NCBI RefSeq assembly: GCF_036898095.1
Contig: NC_090761.1
Span: forward strand, 43,038,446-43,102,445
DNA length: 64,000 nucleotides
Origin: Palaemon carinicauda
Lineage: Eukaryota > Arthropoda > Malacostraca > Decapoda > Palaemonidae
Direction of reading: 5' to 3'
Positions 44,701 through 55,337 of the stretch are shown piece after piece. The position numbers and the translations under genes were made by a program. Each line of letters begins with the position of its first letter. The first letter of the stretch is position 1. Below the pieces are notes generated by a model. It ran no database searches. It was given only the letters and a program-made list of their open reading frames with translations, and had not been told where the DNA came from.

Positions 44701-46037
44701 AACACAGGGGGTGCCTATCCTAGCGTTTGTGGCCTCGGCCGCTCCCTCAAGGATTCTTTCCTCCCCTGGAGGAATTTTTCCCTTTTCTGTCCTTGACGGG
44801 GAAAGGGCTTATTAGACACCCTTGTCTTCGCTGCTGGTTTCGTTGTTATGGTCTTGGTTGGACGGGACTGCTGAGGTGCTGGAGGTTTATAGGGCTTGGT
44901 TGTTAAAGCCCTATGGAGGAGGGAGTCTCGATGAGACTTCTTCCACCTCTCAGCAACAAGTTCCATATCCTTAGGCTCAAACATATGGGACCCCTCTAGG
45001 GAGGAATGTCTGAGCCTATTTACCTCGACGCTTGGGACCTGTTGGTGGAACCTCTCAGACACTGCATCTCGACGTTTCAAGATACTGTTTGCCCATAAGT
45101 TCGAAACTTGGTGGGTAAGAAACTCGATCATGCGAGTGCCTTAGAGTAAAAAGGTATCCATTGCCTTCCTGGTAAGCTCCTTGGGAAAATCCTCGGATCA
45201 TATCAGGATACCTAAGGTCCCTAACCAGATATCCAGCCACGAAGTAGCTTGCATCGCATACTTAGTGATCTTTTCCTGGTTAAGGACTTTGGCTGGAAAG
45301 AACGAGACCTGCCGGCTGGAGAGTATCTCAAGAGGGACTCCCCTGGTTAGTTCTTCTGGGATACTCCAGGATCTCAAAGTACCTCCCTTGTTGTACGCGA
45401 GGAGGTGGGAAGAGCTTGTTCATAGAGTTGGCACGGTTGGAGGAGGCAAACTCGGAGAGCTGTAGGGCGATCTTGTCCATGGTACTCAACCCTTGAAACC
45501 AGGGTAGGGCTGCACTGGTCTTTGAGGGTTTCTGACTGCTGGAGACGCGGTCTAAGACCGTGCCTTTGCCCTCCCGAGAGGGTATCTCTGGGTCAGAAAA
45601 CCCATTGAGAACCCTCTTTAGAGTTAGAACCTGCCAGAATGCATGTTCTGATTCTTGTTGGTCTCCTCCTCCTGATGTTGGACTCGCAGCGAAGTCTCCT
45701 TCTGTCCCCAAGAGCTCTTCTTGGGGTGAGTCGCGGACATTCCTTGAGTGGCTGGCTGTCTCCATTTTAGCCCTGGTGGAGGACTTTGGCAGAGTCTTGG
45801 AATCTTTGGACTCCTTCCGAGGTAGGAGGTAAGACTCCAACATCAAAGGCCTGAGTGTCATGTCCCTCCTGGTCTCAGATTGGGGGAAACTCTCTGCGTC
45901 AAGGGATTTTTCCTCCAACGGTGGGATGGAAGAGTGTCTCTCCTCGCGCGATTCCCTTGGTGAAGGTGTCTTCATCAGATAGGGAGGGAGAGTATCCCTG
46001 GGGAGATACTGGAGGGACTAGCCTTGATGGTCTGCAT

Positions 46038-46494
46038 TAAACAGTTCTTCTCCACTCAAGGGGTTAACTACTGCACTGTATTTGTTCAGTGGCTACTTTC
46101 CTCTTGGTAAGGGTAGAAAAACTCTTTAGCTATGGTAAGCAGCTCTTCTAGGAGGACACTCCAAAATCAAATCATTGTTCTCTAGTCTTCGGTAGTGCCA
46201 TAGCCTCTGTACCATGGTCTTCCACTGTCTTGGGTTAGAGTTCTCTTGCTTGAGGGTACACTCAGGCACTCTATTCTATCTGATTTCTCTTCCTCTTGTT
46301 TTGTTAAAGTTTTTATAGTTTATATAGGAAATATTTATTTTAATGTTGTTACACTTCTTAAAATAGTTCATCTTCCATTGTTTCCTTTCCTCACTGGGCT
46401 ATTTTCCATGTTGGGGCCCCTGGGCTTATAGCATTCTGCTTTTCCAACTAGGGTTGTAGCCTAGCATGTAATAATAGTAATAAAAATAATAATG
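46038..46494 (+). repeat. SINE-like repeat inside DIRS-E
   Basis: Plus-strand copy from TTCTCCACTCAAGGGGTTAA through CTGTACCATGGTCTTCCACT and CCAACTAGGGTTGTAGCCTA to a short AATAATAG tail. It lies within the gag-like region. Confidence 0.88.
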
Positions 46495-46849
46495 GAGTCA
46501 GCTTCACCCTCGGGGAAGTGACCGCATCGGAAACTCATCTTTTCCTTTTCAAAGGGGTAGAGGAAGCCATAGTTCCTTGTCTCAAGTCCAGAGCTATAGG
46601 TTGCTCTGATGAGCGGTCAGACAGGACGGGCTTTAATGCCCATGTTACAGCTCTGACTAAACCACTGAACCAAGGTTGTTGACTGATGCACTGTCAGACA
46701 GATCCCCTGAAGGGAAAGGAACCGAAAGCTCCCTACGAGGAGTCATTGTAATAGGTGGGTCCGCCTTAGAAGGCAGTTTATGGATCCTGAACCCTTCTCC
46801 TGCAGGGCGCGCTGGAATGCGTTTGTAGGGAGGGGAATGAGGCGATGGT

Positions 46850-47640
46850 GACCTTGCCGGGTGTAGATCCTGCGACCGTGCCTGTCGGGGAGCATGCGCG
46901 CGCGGGAGAATATTGGTGTACGCGCGCAGGAGAATATTGGCGGCGAGGGAGTGCGGGAGAGAATTGGTGCGTGAGCAGGCGAAAGTTGGCGCGCGGGCGC
47001 GTGGGAGAGACTTGGCGCGTGGGTGAGCGCGAATGTCCAGGAGAGTGCCGGCGTGCTGGTGAGAGCTGGCGAGCAGGTGAGCGCTGCATTGCACCTGCTG
47101 TCACACCTGCACAGTGTTTGTGAGCAGGAGAATAATGGTGCGCAGGTATTTGTTGACGCATAAGTGAGTACTGGCATGCAGGAGCGCGCTGATGTACAGT
47201 AGAGAATTGGCACGCGGGCTGGCGCGCAGGATAGTGCTGGCGTGCGGAAAATGATTGGTTCGCAGGCTGGCGTGCAGGAGAGTGCTGACGCGTAGGAGAG
47301 CGCTGGCGCGCAGGTGAGTGTTGGGGCACAGGAGAGCGCTGGTGCGCAGGTGGGTGTTGACGCATAAGAGATCGTTGGCACATAAGCGCTGGGCTCGTAG
47401 GTGCATAGTGCGGAAAAGATTCCTGATGCACTAGAGAGCGCTGACGCGTAGGAGATCGTGGGCGCGCAGGAGAGCGCAAGCGAGCTGTAGTGCGCTGGCG
47501 CGTGGGCGACCCTGGGCGTGTGAGTGCAGGGTGCGCAGGTGAACGTGGGCGCATGGACACAGGGTGGGTAGGAGAGCGCTTACGTGCAGGAGATTGTTGG
47601 CGCGCAAGCGTATGATCTTGCTGCCTACTATGAGAGCGAG
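46850..47640. repeat. degenerate minisatellite encoding SPARQ-type repeats
   Basis: The plus strand is built of words such as GCGCGCAGGAGAGCGCTGG and GCGCAGGTGAGTGTTGG with a period of mostly 15-30 bases. In the gag-like frame this gives SPARQ, SPTRQ and RSPARP. GC-rich compared with everything around it. Confidence 0.8.
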
Positions 47641-48962
47641 CAGATGAAGGGGCGCGCTAAAGTGCTGACGAGCTGCTGGTGAGCGCTGATGTCCTGTAGG
47701 TTGGCGAGCTGCAGGGCGATGGCGCGTAGCTGTGCACTTTGGTAGAGCTACACTAGGCTTTACTGGAGACAGGAATGGTGATGGCAGGTCGGCAGGTCTG
47801 AAGGGTGGATGATCGGGAACTGGGATGTGCCCTTTGTAAGGGCGAGCATCCACCGAAGGGGATCACGAACGATCCACAGAAAGGTCCAGGACCAAAATCA
47901 CAGGACTAGTTGCAGGAGCAGTGACGATCAATGAATGAAGGTCGGATGACTGGAGCGTAGGCTCCTCTGCAGGGGATGGCTGCGACGACGATGAACCAAT
48001 GCCTTTTCACCGATGGTGAAGGGAGACCTCTAAGGCGAAGAAGAAGGCGAGCCTTCCGACGAATGCGCCCTCTGGGGGCCGTTGCATCAGCAAGCTGACC
48101 ATACGCTGCAGCAGTCCTCCGAAGAGGAGTCTCTATAAGTGAATTCCCCCGAGGGGGAGAAACACTTTCAGGAGAGACAGATGGACTTAGTTTCCCCCTC
48201 GAAGGATGTTCAGGAACGGGGGAAACTAAGTCAGCAGCAACCGCTGGAGAGTCTGGAGGGGGAGAGGAGTTAGATGACATCGCATCTCTGACACTATAAC
48301 ATCGACGAGGGTCAGAGGATCTACCTCTGACGGCGACGATGATTGCTGGACAGAAGCACCCATGCGTATAAACTATGGCAAAGCTTCCTTGGAGGGCGGA
48401 CCCATAAGCCCCAAGGAAGACCAAATCTGCAAAAGAGGGGTTAGTGACAAGGCCTCACCCGCTAGGAGAAGCAACATCCTCGCTCGAGAACAGGGGATGG
48501 CCGACATTAACTTGCTCTACGCTACTACTCGACGGTCTCTCGTAAGAGGCCGAATGAGTAGGACCTTCGGAGGAGAGTTGGGAGACAGAAGAAGAGGCCT
48601 TGGGTTTTTCTCCCTTCGAAGGAACCTTCGAAGGAGAAATATCCCGCTTGGACTTCTTCTTCCGCCGTCGCCCAAACCTCTCCCATTGGGAGGAAGACCA
48701 CTCCCTACACTCATTACACTTATTTTCACTATTACACCATTGACCTCTGTATACAGGACAAAGGGTGTGAGGATTGGTCTCCAACGCCGACATAAACGTC
48801 CCACAAGGGCGGCCGGAGAGTCCAGGGCAGGTGCGCATGGTCGCAGAAGTCAACTTCGCAAACACACACTATGGGAAAAAGAAATAGCAAAAGTCATTAA
48901 TGGCTGCCAATATTCGGCGAGGATGAAGAGAGGCAATGTCCGTTCAGCTTGCGAACCGAAAA

Positions 48963-49140
48963 CAAAGTGAGCTCAATCACAGGTGTGCGAGGGGCAGAGC
49001 GATGCTACCTTTCCCTAACCCCCCTAACTAGCGGTGTGGGTAGTTAACCCTCGTTAAAAATTAATGGCTCGTCATTTCAGCTACGCCAAAAGTAATACCC
49101 TATTAAATAGCATGGTTTGTATTCCAGTTACAGAACAAAT
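48963..49140 (-). repeat. left inverted terminal repeat of DIRS-E
   Basis: The plus strand has GTGAGCTCAATCACAGGTGT, GCGGTGTGGGTAGTTAACCC and TACCCTATTAAATAGC, ending GTTACAGAACAAAT. It is the inverse of 40965-41160. Confidence 0.8.
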
Positions 49141-49640
49141 ATACTTTAGAGATTATGATATTATGAAAAGTAAAAGGCCAATTTCTCTAAAAAAGAAAAC
49201 TATTTAATCCGATAATCCTACCATTTGTAATTTATGCATCAGAAAATTGGAGTCTTACTAAAGCCTTAAAACATAAGCCAGTTACAACTTAGACTTAGAG
49301 AACCATGGAAAGAATAATGATGGGTATAACACTAAGAGATAGAACAAGAGCAACATGGATATGAAACAAACTAAAGTAGAGGATATTCTAACAGCATGTT
49401 AAGGAAAAGAAATGGACATGGACAAGACATATAATGAGAAGGACAGATAATAGATGGACATTAAGAATAACAGAATGGGTCCGTAGAGATTTTAAAAGAA
49501 GCAGGAGAAGGAAGAGAAGATGTTTGGTTAAGGAACTAAGAGAGTTTGCGGGGGTGTACTGGCAAAAAACACCATAAACAAATGTAAATGGAAGGACATG
49601 TCTCAGGCCTTTGTTCTGCAAAGGACTAGTAATGGCTAAT
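49141..49640 (+). pseudogene. RTE-type LINE remnant, C-terminal RT region
   Basis: Broken plus-strand frames read DNPTICNLCIRK, GITLRDRTRATWI, KKWTWTRHIMRRTDNRWTLR, TEWVRRDFKRSRRR and REFAGVYWQKT. This is the usual order at the C-terminus of RTE-like endonuclease-RT proteins (MGI.LRDR..., HI.RR.D.RW). It differs from copies 1-3 and has many stops. It lies directly right of DIRS-E. Confidence 0.65.
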
Positions 49641-49687
49641 GAGGATGATAAACTGTATATGTGTGTATTTAAACACACACACATGCA

Positions 49688-49706
49688 TATATATATACAT
49701 ATATAT

Positions 49707-49771
<65 letters not shown>

Positions 49772-49772
49772 C
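49688..49772. repeat. (TA)n and (CA)n microsatellite
   Basis: TA array with a CACACACACA stretch near 49709-49719. Confidence 0.9.
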
Positions 49773-49784
49773 ATATATATTTTT

Positions 49785-50075
49785 GGGGGGGCTCAGCTAT
49801 GTCTTCCTGATGGAAGGTTCCTTTAGGCAGCTTTCTAAGGGATATTTGGCAACAGTGATACTCCCAGAGAATTAACCACAGGTTTTGAGAATTCTAACTC
49901 CTGGCACGAGTATCCTTAATATAACTTTTAAGGATATCGCATAATATCAGGGGAAGAATTTCTTGATACGACACATGGCAATCTTCACCCCGAATAGAGT
50001 TTACGCTTTGAGGGGGAAGAGTGGCGAATTTGAAGGGGAGCCGTTATCAAGGTTACCCGGTTTATCCCCTCCCAG
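49785..50075 (+). mobile_element. DIRS-like element F (family I), left terminal repeat only
   Basis: It starts TTTTTGGGGGGGCTCAGCT after a TA-rich flank and matches the inverse of 16407-16718 and the plus strand of 8256-8560 (GGAAGGTTCCTTTAGGCAGC, ATCTTCACCCCGAATAGA, GGGGAGCCGTTATCAAGG). It breaks at GTA 50075-50077, where Tigger-3 begins. The rest of the element is not seen. Confidence 0.8.
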
Positions 50076-50077
50076 TA

Positions 50078-50875
50078 CAGTGGAACCTCTACATACGAAT
50101 GTCCTAACATACGAATTTTCCAACATCCGAAGTAAAATTCGACCAAATTTCTGTCTCGACACCCGAAGTGTTGTTCCAACATACGAAGTAAACATTACGC
50201 GTATGCGTGGAATTTTCTCAAAAGCGTCCAGTTCATTTGTTGTTAACACCGCTAGACGGCAACACATCGGAGGGACGCCAATCGAGCGTCACCTTGATCA
50301 GTCCTCTCATCTCGTGCGCCTCGTGTGGTTGTCCTCTATTCGCTCAGTTTTAACAGTGTTTTTTATCTTCCTTTTTCATGTGTTGTTTTCTGTGTTCCAT
50401 TATCATGGGTCCTAAAAAGCTTAGTTTCGGTTCAGGAAGTAGTAGTAGTGGTGAGAAAAGGAGGAAGTCTATGCTTTCATTAGAATTAAAGCAAGAAATA
50501 AAAGAAAAGCATGAGCAAGGTGTACGTGTTAGCGATCTGGCTAAACAATATGGCCGGAATATGTCTTCAATCTCGACGATCATAAAACAGAAGGCAGCCA
50601 TTAAATCAGTGAAACCTTCGAAGGGGATCACGATTATTTCCAAACGTCGTAGCCCTACCCTTGAAGAGATGGAACGACTTTTGTTAATATGGATCAAAGA
50701 CAAGGAGATTGTTGGCGATACGATCACGGAAACGATCCTTTGTGAGAAGGCCAGCGCTATCTACAGTGACTTGAAGGCGGCGCGCTCTCGGGGTGACGCG
50801 GGAGAGAGTTCAGCCGATCCTACGACGGAGGAATTCAAGGCGTCTCAAGGTTGGTTCGAGAAATTTAGGAAACGG
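50078..50875 (+). mobile_element. Tigger/pogo-like DNA transposon 3, 3'-truncated
   Basis: The left terminal repeat CAGTGGAACCTCTACATACG follows TA 50076-50077 and matches the 5' end of Tigger-1 (26629, minus). Subterminal words such as AACATACGAA and CATCCGAAGT follow. The transposase starts at 50405 and is cut off at about 50872. Confidence 0.85.
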
Positions 50876-50890
50876 TACTTCGGTAGTTGA
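50405..50890 (+). pseudogene. Tigger-3 transposase, N-terminal part only
   Basis: ATG 50405 matches the start of Tigger-1 (MGPKKLSFGSGSS vs MDPKRLSFASGSG). It has the helix-turn-helix (LELKQEIKEKHEQGVRVSDL), the CENP-B-type segment and QGWFEKFRKR, where similarity ends at about 50872. The catalytic core is absent. There is no stop within the N-terminal part. It is closely related to Tigger-1, as expected for copies of one subfamily. Confidence 0.85.
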
Positions 50891-50961
50891 TCTTCAATTT
50901 TTGTAACTTTCATACCATTAGAACCTGAAACAAGAGCATCAGTCCTTTCTTTTCCAATTTA

Positions 50962-51384
50962 TCTTCACCTAAGGGATTAACTACAGCACTGTAGTCATTC
51001 AGTGGCCACTTTCCTCTTGGTAAGGGTAGAAGAGACTCTTTACCTATGGTATGTAGCCCTTCTAGGGAAAGGACACTCCAAAATCAAACCATTGTTCTCT
51101 AGTCTGGGGTAGTGCCAAAGCCTCTATACCATGGTCTTCAACTGTCTTGGGTTAAGAGTTCTCTTGCTTGAGGATACACTTGGGCACATTATTCTAGCTT
51201 ATTTTTCTTCCTCTTGTTTTGTTCAAGTTTTTAGAGTTTATATGGGAAATATTTATTTTAATAGTGTTACTGTTCTTAAAATATTTCACTTTCCTTGCTT
51301 CCTTTCCTCGTTGGTCTACTTTCCCTGTTGGAGCCCCTTGGGGTTATAGCATCCTGCTTTTCCAACTAAGGTTGTAGCTTAGCA

Positions 51385-51433
<49 letters not shown>

Positions 51434-51435
51434 TA
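50962..51435 (+). repeat. SINE-like repeat with (AAT)n tail
   Basis: It runs from CACCTAAGGGATTAACTACA through CTACCATGGTCTTCAACTGT-like sequence and CCAACTAAGGTTGTAGCTTA to (AAT)n at 51388-51433. The tail ends about 25 bases from the donor site of host exon 4. Confidence 0.88.
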
Positions 51436-51460
51436 TAAAAAAAGAAAGTAGGCTACTTAC

Positions 51461-51571
51461 ACGAATCAGACTCGTTCGAGCCGTCCAGACAATCACAATT
51501 TTCGTCACAGATACGATATCCGAGAATGCATTTCCCATCTCTACACGAATTTTGATCTTCTTTGCACTTTT
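51461..51571 (-). CDS. host gene exon 4: LDL-receptor class A module
   Basis: On the minus strand an acceptor (a pyrimidine-rich tract, CTTATTACAG) precedes 51571 and a donor (TCGT followed by GTAAGT) follows 51461. The 111-base exon has phase 1 at both ends, typical for LDLa modules. It reads EKCKEDQNSCRDGKCILGYR, then ICDENCDCLDGSNESDS, with the last Cys supplied by exon 5. The order C-x6-C-x4-C-x6-C-x5-C-x9-C fits LDLa. An additional Cys lies between the fourth and fifth. The calcium site reads DGSNES where the consensus is DxSDE, so calcium binding may be altered. LDLa modules bind extracellular ligands. Phase joins correctly to exon 3 upstream (ends phase 1). Confidence 0.9.
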
Positions 51572-51657
51572 CTGTAATAAGTAATTGAATAAGAATGAGG
51601 CAAAACATCAGTCATCAATAATTAGATGTAATTTATTGCAATATAGCTATTAAACCA

Positions 51658-52063
51658 GGGGTACTGTACCATCCTGTTTGTAATATCAGGTATGCAGTTA
51701 ATTTTAATAGTCTTGCCTTTTTCATTATGAGGCTCAATAATACACAGTATTCTAGAAGTTTTATTCCACCTGTGACCAAGTTGTGGAATGATCTTCCTAT
51801 TTGGGTAGTTGAATTGGTAAAAATTCAAAAGTTCAAACTTGCAGCAAATGTTTTCATGTTGAACATGCTGACATAAGTCTCTTTTTATAATTTATATATG
51901 AAAGATCTGTTTTAATGTTGTTACTTGAAACATTTTAATCTAATTTCACATAAATTCTCAAATAGATTATTTACTTCCATATTTCCTTTCCTCAACGGGC
52001 TATTTTTCCTTGTTGGAGCCCTTGGGCTTACAGCATCCTACTTTTCCAACTAGGAAAGGGGGA
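51658..52063 (+). repeat. 5'-truncated LINE-J copy
   Basis: It matches 37025-37460: GAGGCTCAATAATACACAGT, CACCTGTGACCAAGTTGTGG, TTGTTGGAGCCCTTGGGCTT, CTTTTCCAACTAGG. There is no (TAA)n tail; it ends at GGAAAGGGGGAGGGG. Confidence 0.85.
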
Positions 52064-52143
52064 GGGGATGGGAAGGATTGAATTAGACCTAATTTATGAC
52101 GGGTCTCGTACACTACTTACAGCATAAACAAACCAACTCTTAC

Positions 52144-52305
52144 CTTTCAGAGGCCAAAAACTTAAGTGCTGAGAGTTAACAGCGAAGGAACCCAAAGAGC
52201 CACAGTAGAAATGGTAGTTGATGGATTGATAGAAGTCTTCAGAGAGATCTTTGGGTGCAGAGTAGACTATTGCCACAGTTACGTTCAAATGGCCACTCTC
52301 TGACT
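52144..52305 (-). CDS. host gene exon 3, unknown fold
   Basis: On the minus strand the acceptor tract TATTTTCTTTCAG precedes the exon and the donor AAAG followed by GTAAGAG follows 52144. Starting after the second AG (52305) gives phase 1, which matches exon 2. Starting at 52307 would give phase 2. The frame reads SESGHLNVTVAIVYSAPKDL, SEDFYQSINYHFYCGSLGSF and AVNSQHLSFWPLK, and ends in phase 1 before the LDLa exon. It contains one sequon (NVT) and one Cys. I do not recognise the domain. Its place between the signal exon and the LDLa module suggests an extracellular region. Confidence 0.7.
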
Positions 52306-52404
52306 CTCTGAAAGAAAATACTTACAGGTGATTAATTTGTAAGTTACTCACTAGTGTTTTTTTTTTTTGGTAGGCAGTTCAAAACGTTATGGTGTGATGC
52401 ATAC

Positions 52405-52725
<321 letters not shown>

Positions 52726-52874
52726 AAACTAAAAGAACTAAACCTCACGATAAATTAAAAATAATATTTTTCAAGGGGACCATCTCCCTTCCTCTTCAGA
52801 ATAATAAAAAAGTATAAAAAACGTAAAGATTTGGATATCAAAAGAACCTTCACTGTCTCAGCAAAAACGGAAAC

Positions 52875-52876
<2 letters not shown>

Positions 52877-52961
<85 letters not shown>
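52877..52961. repeat. (GA)n microsatellite ending in a G run
   Basis: About 40 GA units followed by G9 (52960-52969). Confidence 0.95.
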
Positions 52962-52969
<8 letters not shown>

Positions 52970-53559
52970 ACCATTGGTGGCCAACAACTGAGGGAACAAT
53001 GAAAATCAAAATGCAAGATAAAAGACAATATTGAGGCCGTATGTTCAAATCTTCACTAAATTATGAACACACAATGAGTTAAATAAAATAATAATAAATT
53101 TTTAAAAAATCCTTGTATATCATAAATCAATAAGGAATTGAATCTAACAAATGGCAAAAGAAGAGGACTATTAAAAAACAGGTAAAACACAAGCAATTTT
53201 ACAGATCTTATAATCGTGTAACTAAAAGTTAAAACAGTAAAGATTATAGTGTTTGAGACACAAAAGCGACTGCTGACCACACGATTGAGAAAACTAGGAA
53301 AAGCTAGGAAAACGAAATAAAAAACTACTAAGACCTACGTTACTGTTTGGACAGTGACGTTCTTGTCGGCTTTGACATTGTTTAGCACTTCCATAATAGT
53401 ACATTCCAATGCTGAAGTTAAATTTTTAAATTCTTCTGATGACTTGTTTGCGTAGGATTCGATCCATGGCTGCAAGACGTGAAAACGGGTTTTGCATTTT
53501 CCTGGGTCAAAGGAGAAAATAAAAAAGGATTAATTAATATTTATGCGCCAACAGAACCA
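52970..53559. other. no feature seen; probable intron
   Basis: AT-rich sequence without recognisable repeat or coding content. Confidence 0.45.
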
Positions 53560-54430
53560 GTTTTTCCTATTCCTGAAATAATAACACCGCTACCCTTTTT
53601 TTGTTATGAAGCACTAACACCACCATCATCTATTACTGAATAACCACCACACTTACTCTCCTCTATTTCGAAAACACGAATACCACCACAATATTCTATT
53701 CTGGAAACACTAACACCACCACAGCCTTCTATTACGGAAATACTAATTACACCAATCATTCTACTCTAAAAAAAATAGTAACACCACCACCATTGTCTAG
53801 TACTGAAATATCAACACCACCCACGTTTTCACCCAGAAGCACTAAAACCGCCACCCTCATCTATTCTAGAAATACTAACACCAATACACTTTTCTATGCT
53901 AGAAATACTAACAGCGCCACCCTTTTCCATTCAAGAAATACAAACCGTAACACCTTCTTTTCTGGAAATACTAATAACCCGACCCCCTTTCTATTCTAGT
54001 GTATCAACAGTGTGTCACACGATCGTACATAGTTCATTTTGTGCTTGTATCTTCGCTCTCCCCTCGCACTAAAAAGAACCTGAAAAAACATGTCTGTTTC
54101 TCCTCAATGGTAACAGTGTTGATTTTGAACATGAAATTTCCTGTTGCCTTGAGCTTTTGTATATAAAGGAGAGTGTTCTTTAATAAACTCACTCTGTTAC
54201 TTTCATCCTGTCTTTGAGTCACAACCTTCTCTCGGCCCGTCTCACTAGATACTAACACCAACCTTTTCTGGAAGTAGTTAAACACCAACCTCCCCCACTT
54301 CTGTTCCATAAAAGCTAACACCAGAACATTTCCCAATCGTGGAAATACTAAAACCCCTTCTACTCAGGAGATTCTAACACCACCAAGCTTTTCTATTCCA
54401 GAGACACACTAATGCCACCACCACCTTGAA
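53560..54430. repeat. degenerate minisatellite split by a solo LTR
   Basis: Units of roughly 35-45 bases around TTCTATTCTAGAAATACTAA plus CACCACCAC, at 53560-53999 and resuming at 54245-54430. Units differ considerably. A fortuitous plus-strand frame (53793-53999) reads as repeats of SRNTNT. Confidence 0.8.
54000..54244 (+). mobile_element. solo LTR of an LTR retrotransposon
   Basis: 245 bases starting TG and ending CA, flanked on both sides by CTAG (53996-53999 and 54245-54248) as a 4-base target duplication. It interrupts a minisatellite unit whose sequence reads on across the site. A TATATAAAGG at 54160-54169 and AATAAA at 54182-54187 give a promoter and poly(A) signal in the expected order. 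No internal region is present, so it probably arose by LTR-LTR recombination. Superfamily unknown; a 4-base duplication would suit Gypsy. Confidence 0.7.
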
Positions 54431-55337
54431 GGAGTATAATTTTTTCATAATGTTACAAATTTGGCAATAGAGTATAAGTTCGCCTCCTGTTGATAAATTA
54501 GTTTTTTATCTTACGAAAATAAAATAAAAATTTTCTGAGAGCCTGTTTTAAATTTCAAAATAAAAATGAAATAGTGAAGATTCATCTTCCCGCTTTATCT
54601 TGACTTCTTTTCTTTTTCTATTTTTCCTTTCCGTCATTAATTTTACCTAATCCTCTCCTTCCAATCTACCTTTCATAGTTCATTCATCCCTATACGCTCC
54701 TGATGTCATGCAACCAAGATTTTCAAGGCACTGCTTTTGATGTCTGTATGAAATATTTTATGGTTCCTCCTTCCTTAGGTATCATATTCTAGGAAGAATC
54801 ACTTACTAATCTTCAATGTAAAATGTACATTAGAACTTGTACCTATTTTATTGACACCTCTCTGGTCAATTCAGAGGTCTGGCACACACAGTCTCTTCTT
54901 ATTTTTCATTTTCATACAATTATTGTATATACCAAACAGTTAGGTCCTATTCGCAAGTATATTTCCCTGGATTTGCAAGATTAATCAACCTGGATTCTTC
55001 AAACTAAAGATCGTCCTTGCCAAGGAGTACAATAAAAAGGGTTACCAAGAGAGCTGCTTAAGAATACTGCAACTTAACTTCAAAAGGCTCAGGCATTATC
55101 TCAGACATTGGGATATCTCTGTACACGTGAGTCGTCAACCAAGATGTCTAAGTGACTACATTTCTGCTAATTAAATGAATGTCTAGATGTTTTTATTTAG
55201 GTATATGTATGTTTTATCAGGCTATGGACATTAAGGCCTTCGTACAGAAGCTTCCGTAATCTTAATGGTTTAATTTGTTGCTAGAACGTTATTCTCGTCA
55301 TTATTAATTTTACTGTTTCAACTGACCTTTCTATTGG
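54431..55337. other. no feature seen; probable intron
   Basis: AT-rich sequence without recognisable repeat or coding content. Confidence 0.45.

Larger units (their letters stand above)
44715..48930 (-). pseudogene. gag-like ORF1 protein of DIRS-E with an SPARQ-repeat region
   Basis: From 48865 the N-terminal Cys-rich segment reads ETNPHTLC, then CRGQWC-like spacing (VYRGQWCNSENKCNECREW) and a basic RRRKKKSKRD. A low-complexity region (47640-46850) follows with many copies of SPARQ, SPTRQ and similar. A SINE-like insertion interrupts at 46494-46038. After it come an acidic/basic frame (45975-45328), a shift, and a C-terminal part with GTRMIEFLTHQVSNLWANSI and a basic tail (44715). The N-terminal motif matches D; the C-terminal domain is only loosely like C and D. 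Many frame breaks. Confidence 0.65.
40965..49140 (-). mobile_element. DIRS-like retrotransposon E (family III), full length, 8.2 kb
   Basis: Inverted repeats share TAGCTGAAATGAC and GGGTTAACTACCCACACCGC (41014-41150 and 48990-49110); the outermost 40 or so bases differ. The internal complementary region is at 41217-41306. Minus-strand order is gag-like (48930-44715), RT/RNase H (about 44700-43094), recombinase (about 42990-41794). A SINE-like repeat (46038-46494) sits in the gag region. The element is heavily decayed, with catalytic residues lost in RT, RNase H and recombinase. Confidence 0.88.

Noticed and set aside
46743..47560. Alternative minus-strand frames over the GC-rich repeat of DIRS-E (Cys/Ala/Pro-rich)
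   Set aside because: They are shadows of the SPARQ-encoding frame in the same repeat.
53793..53999. Repeat protein frame with SRNTNT units
   Set aside because: It is a by-product of the degenerate minisatellite; no start context or continuation.
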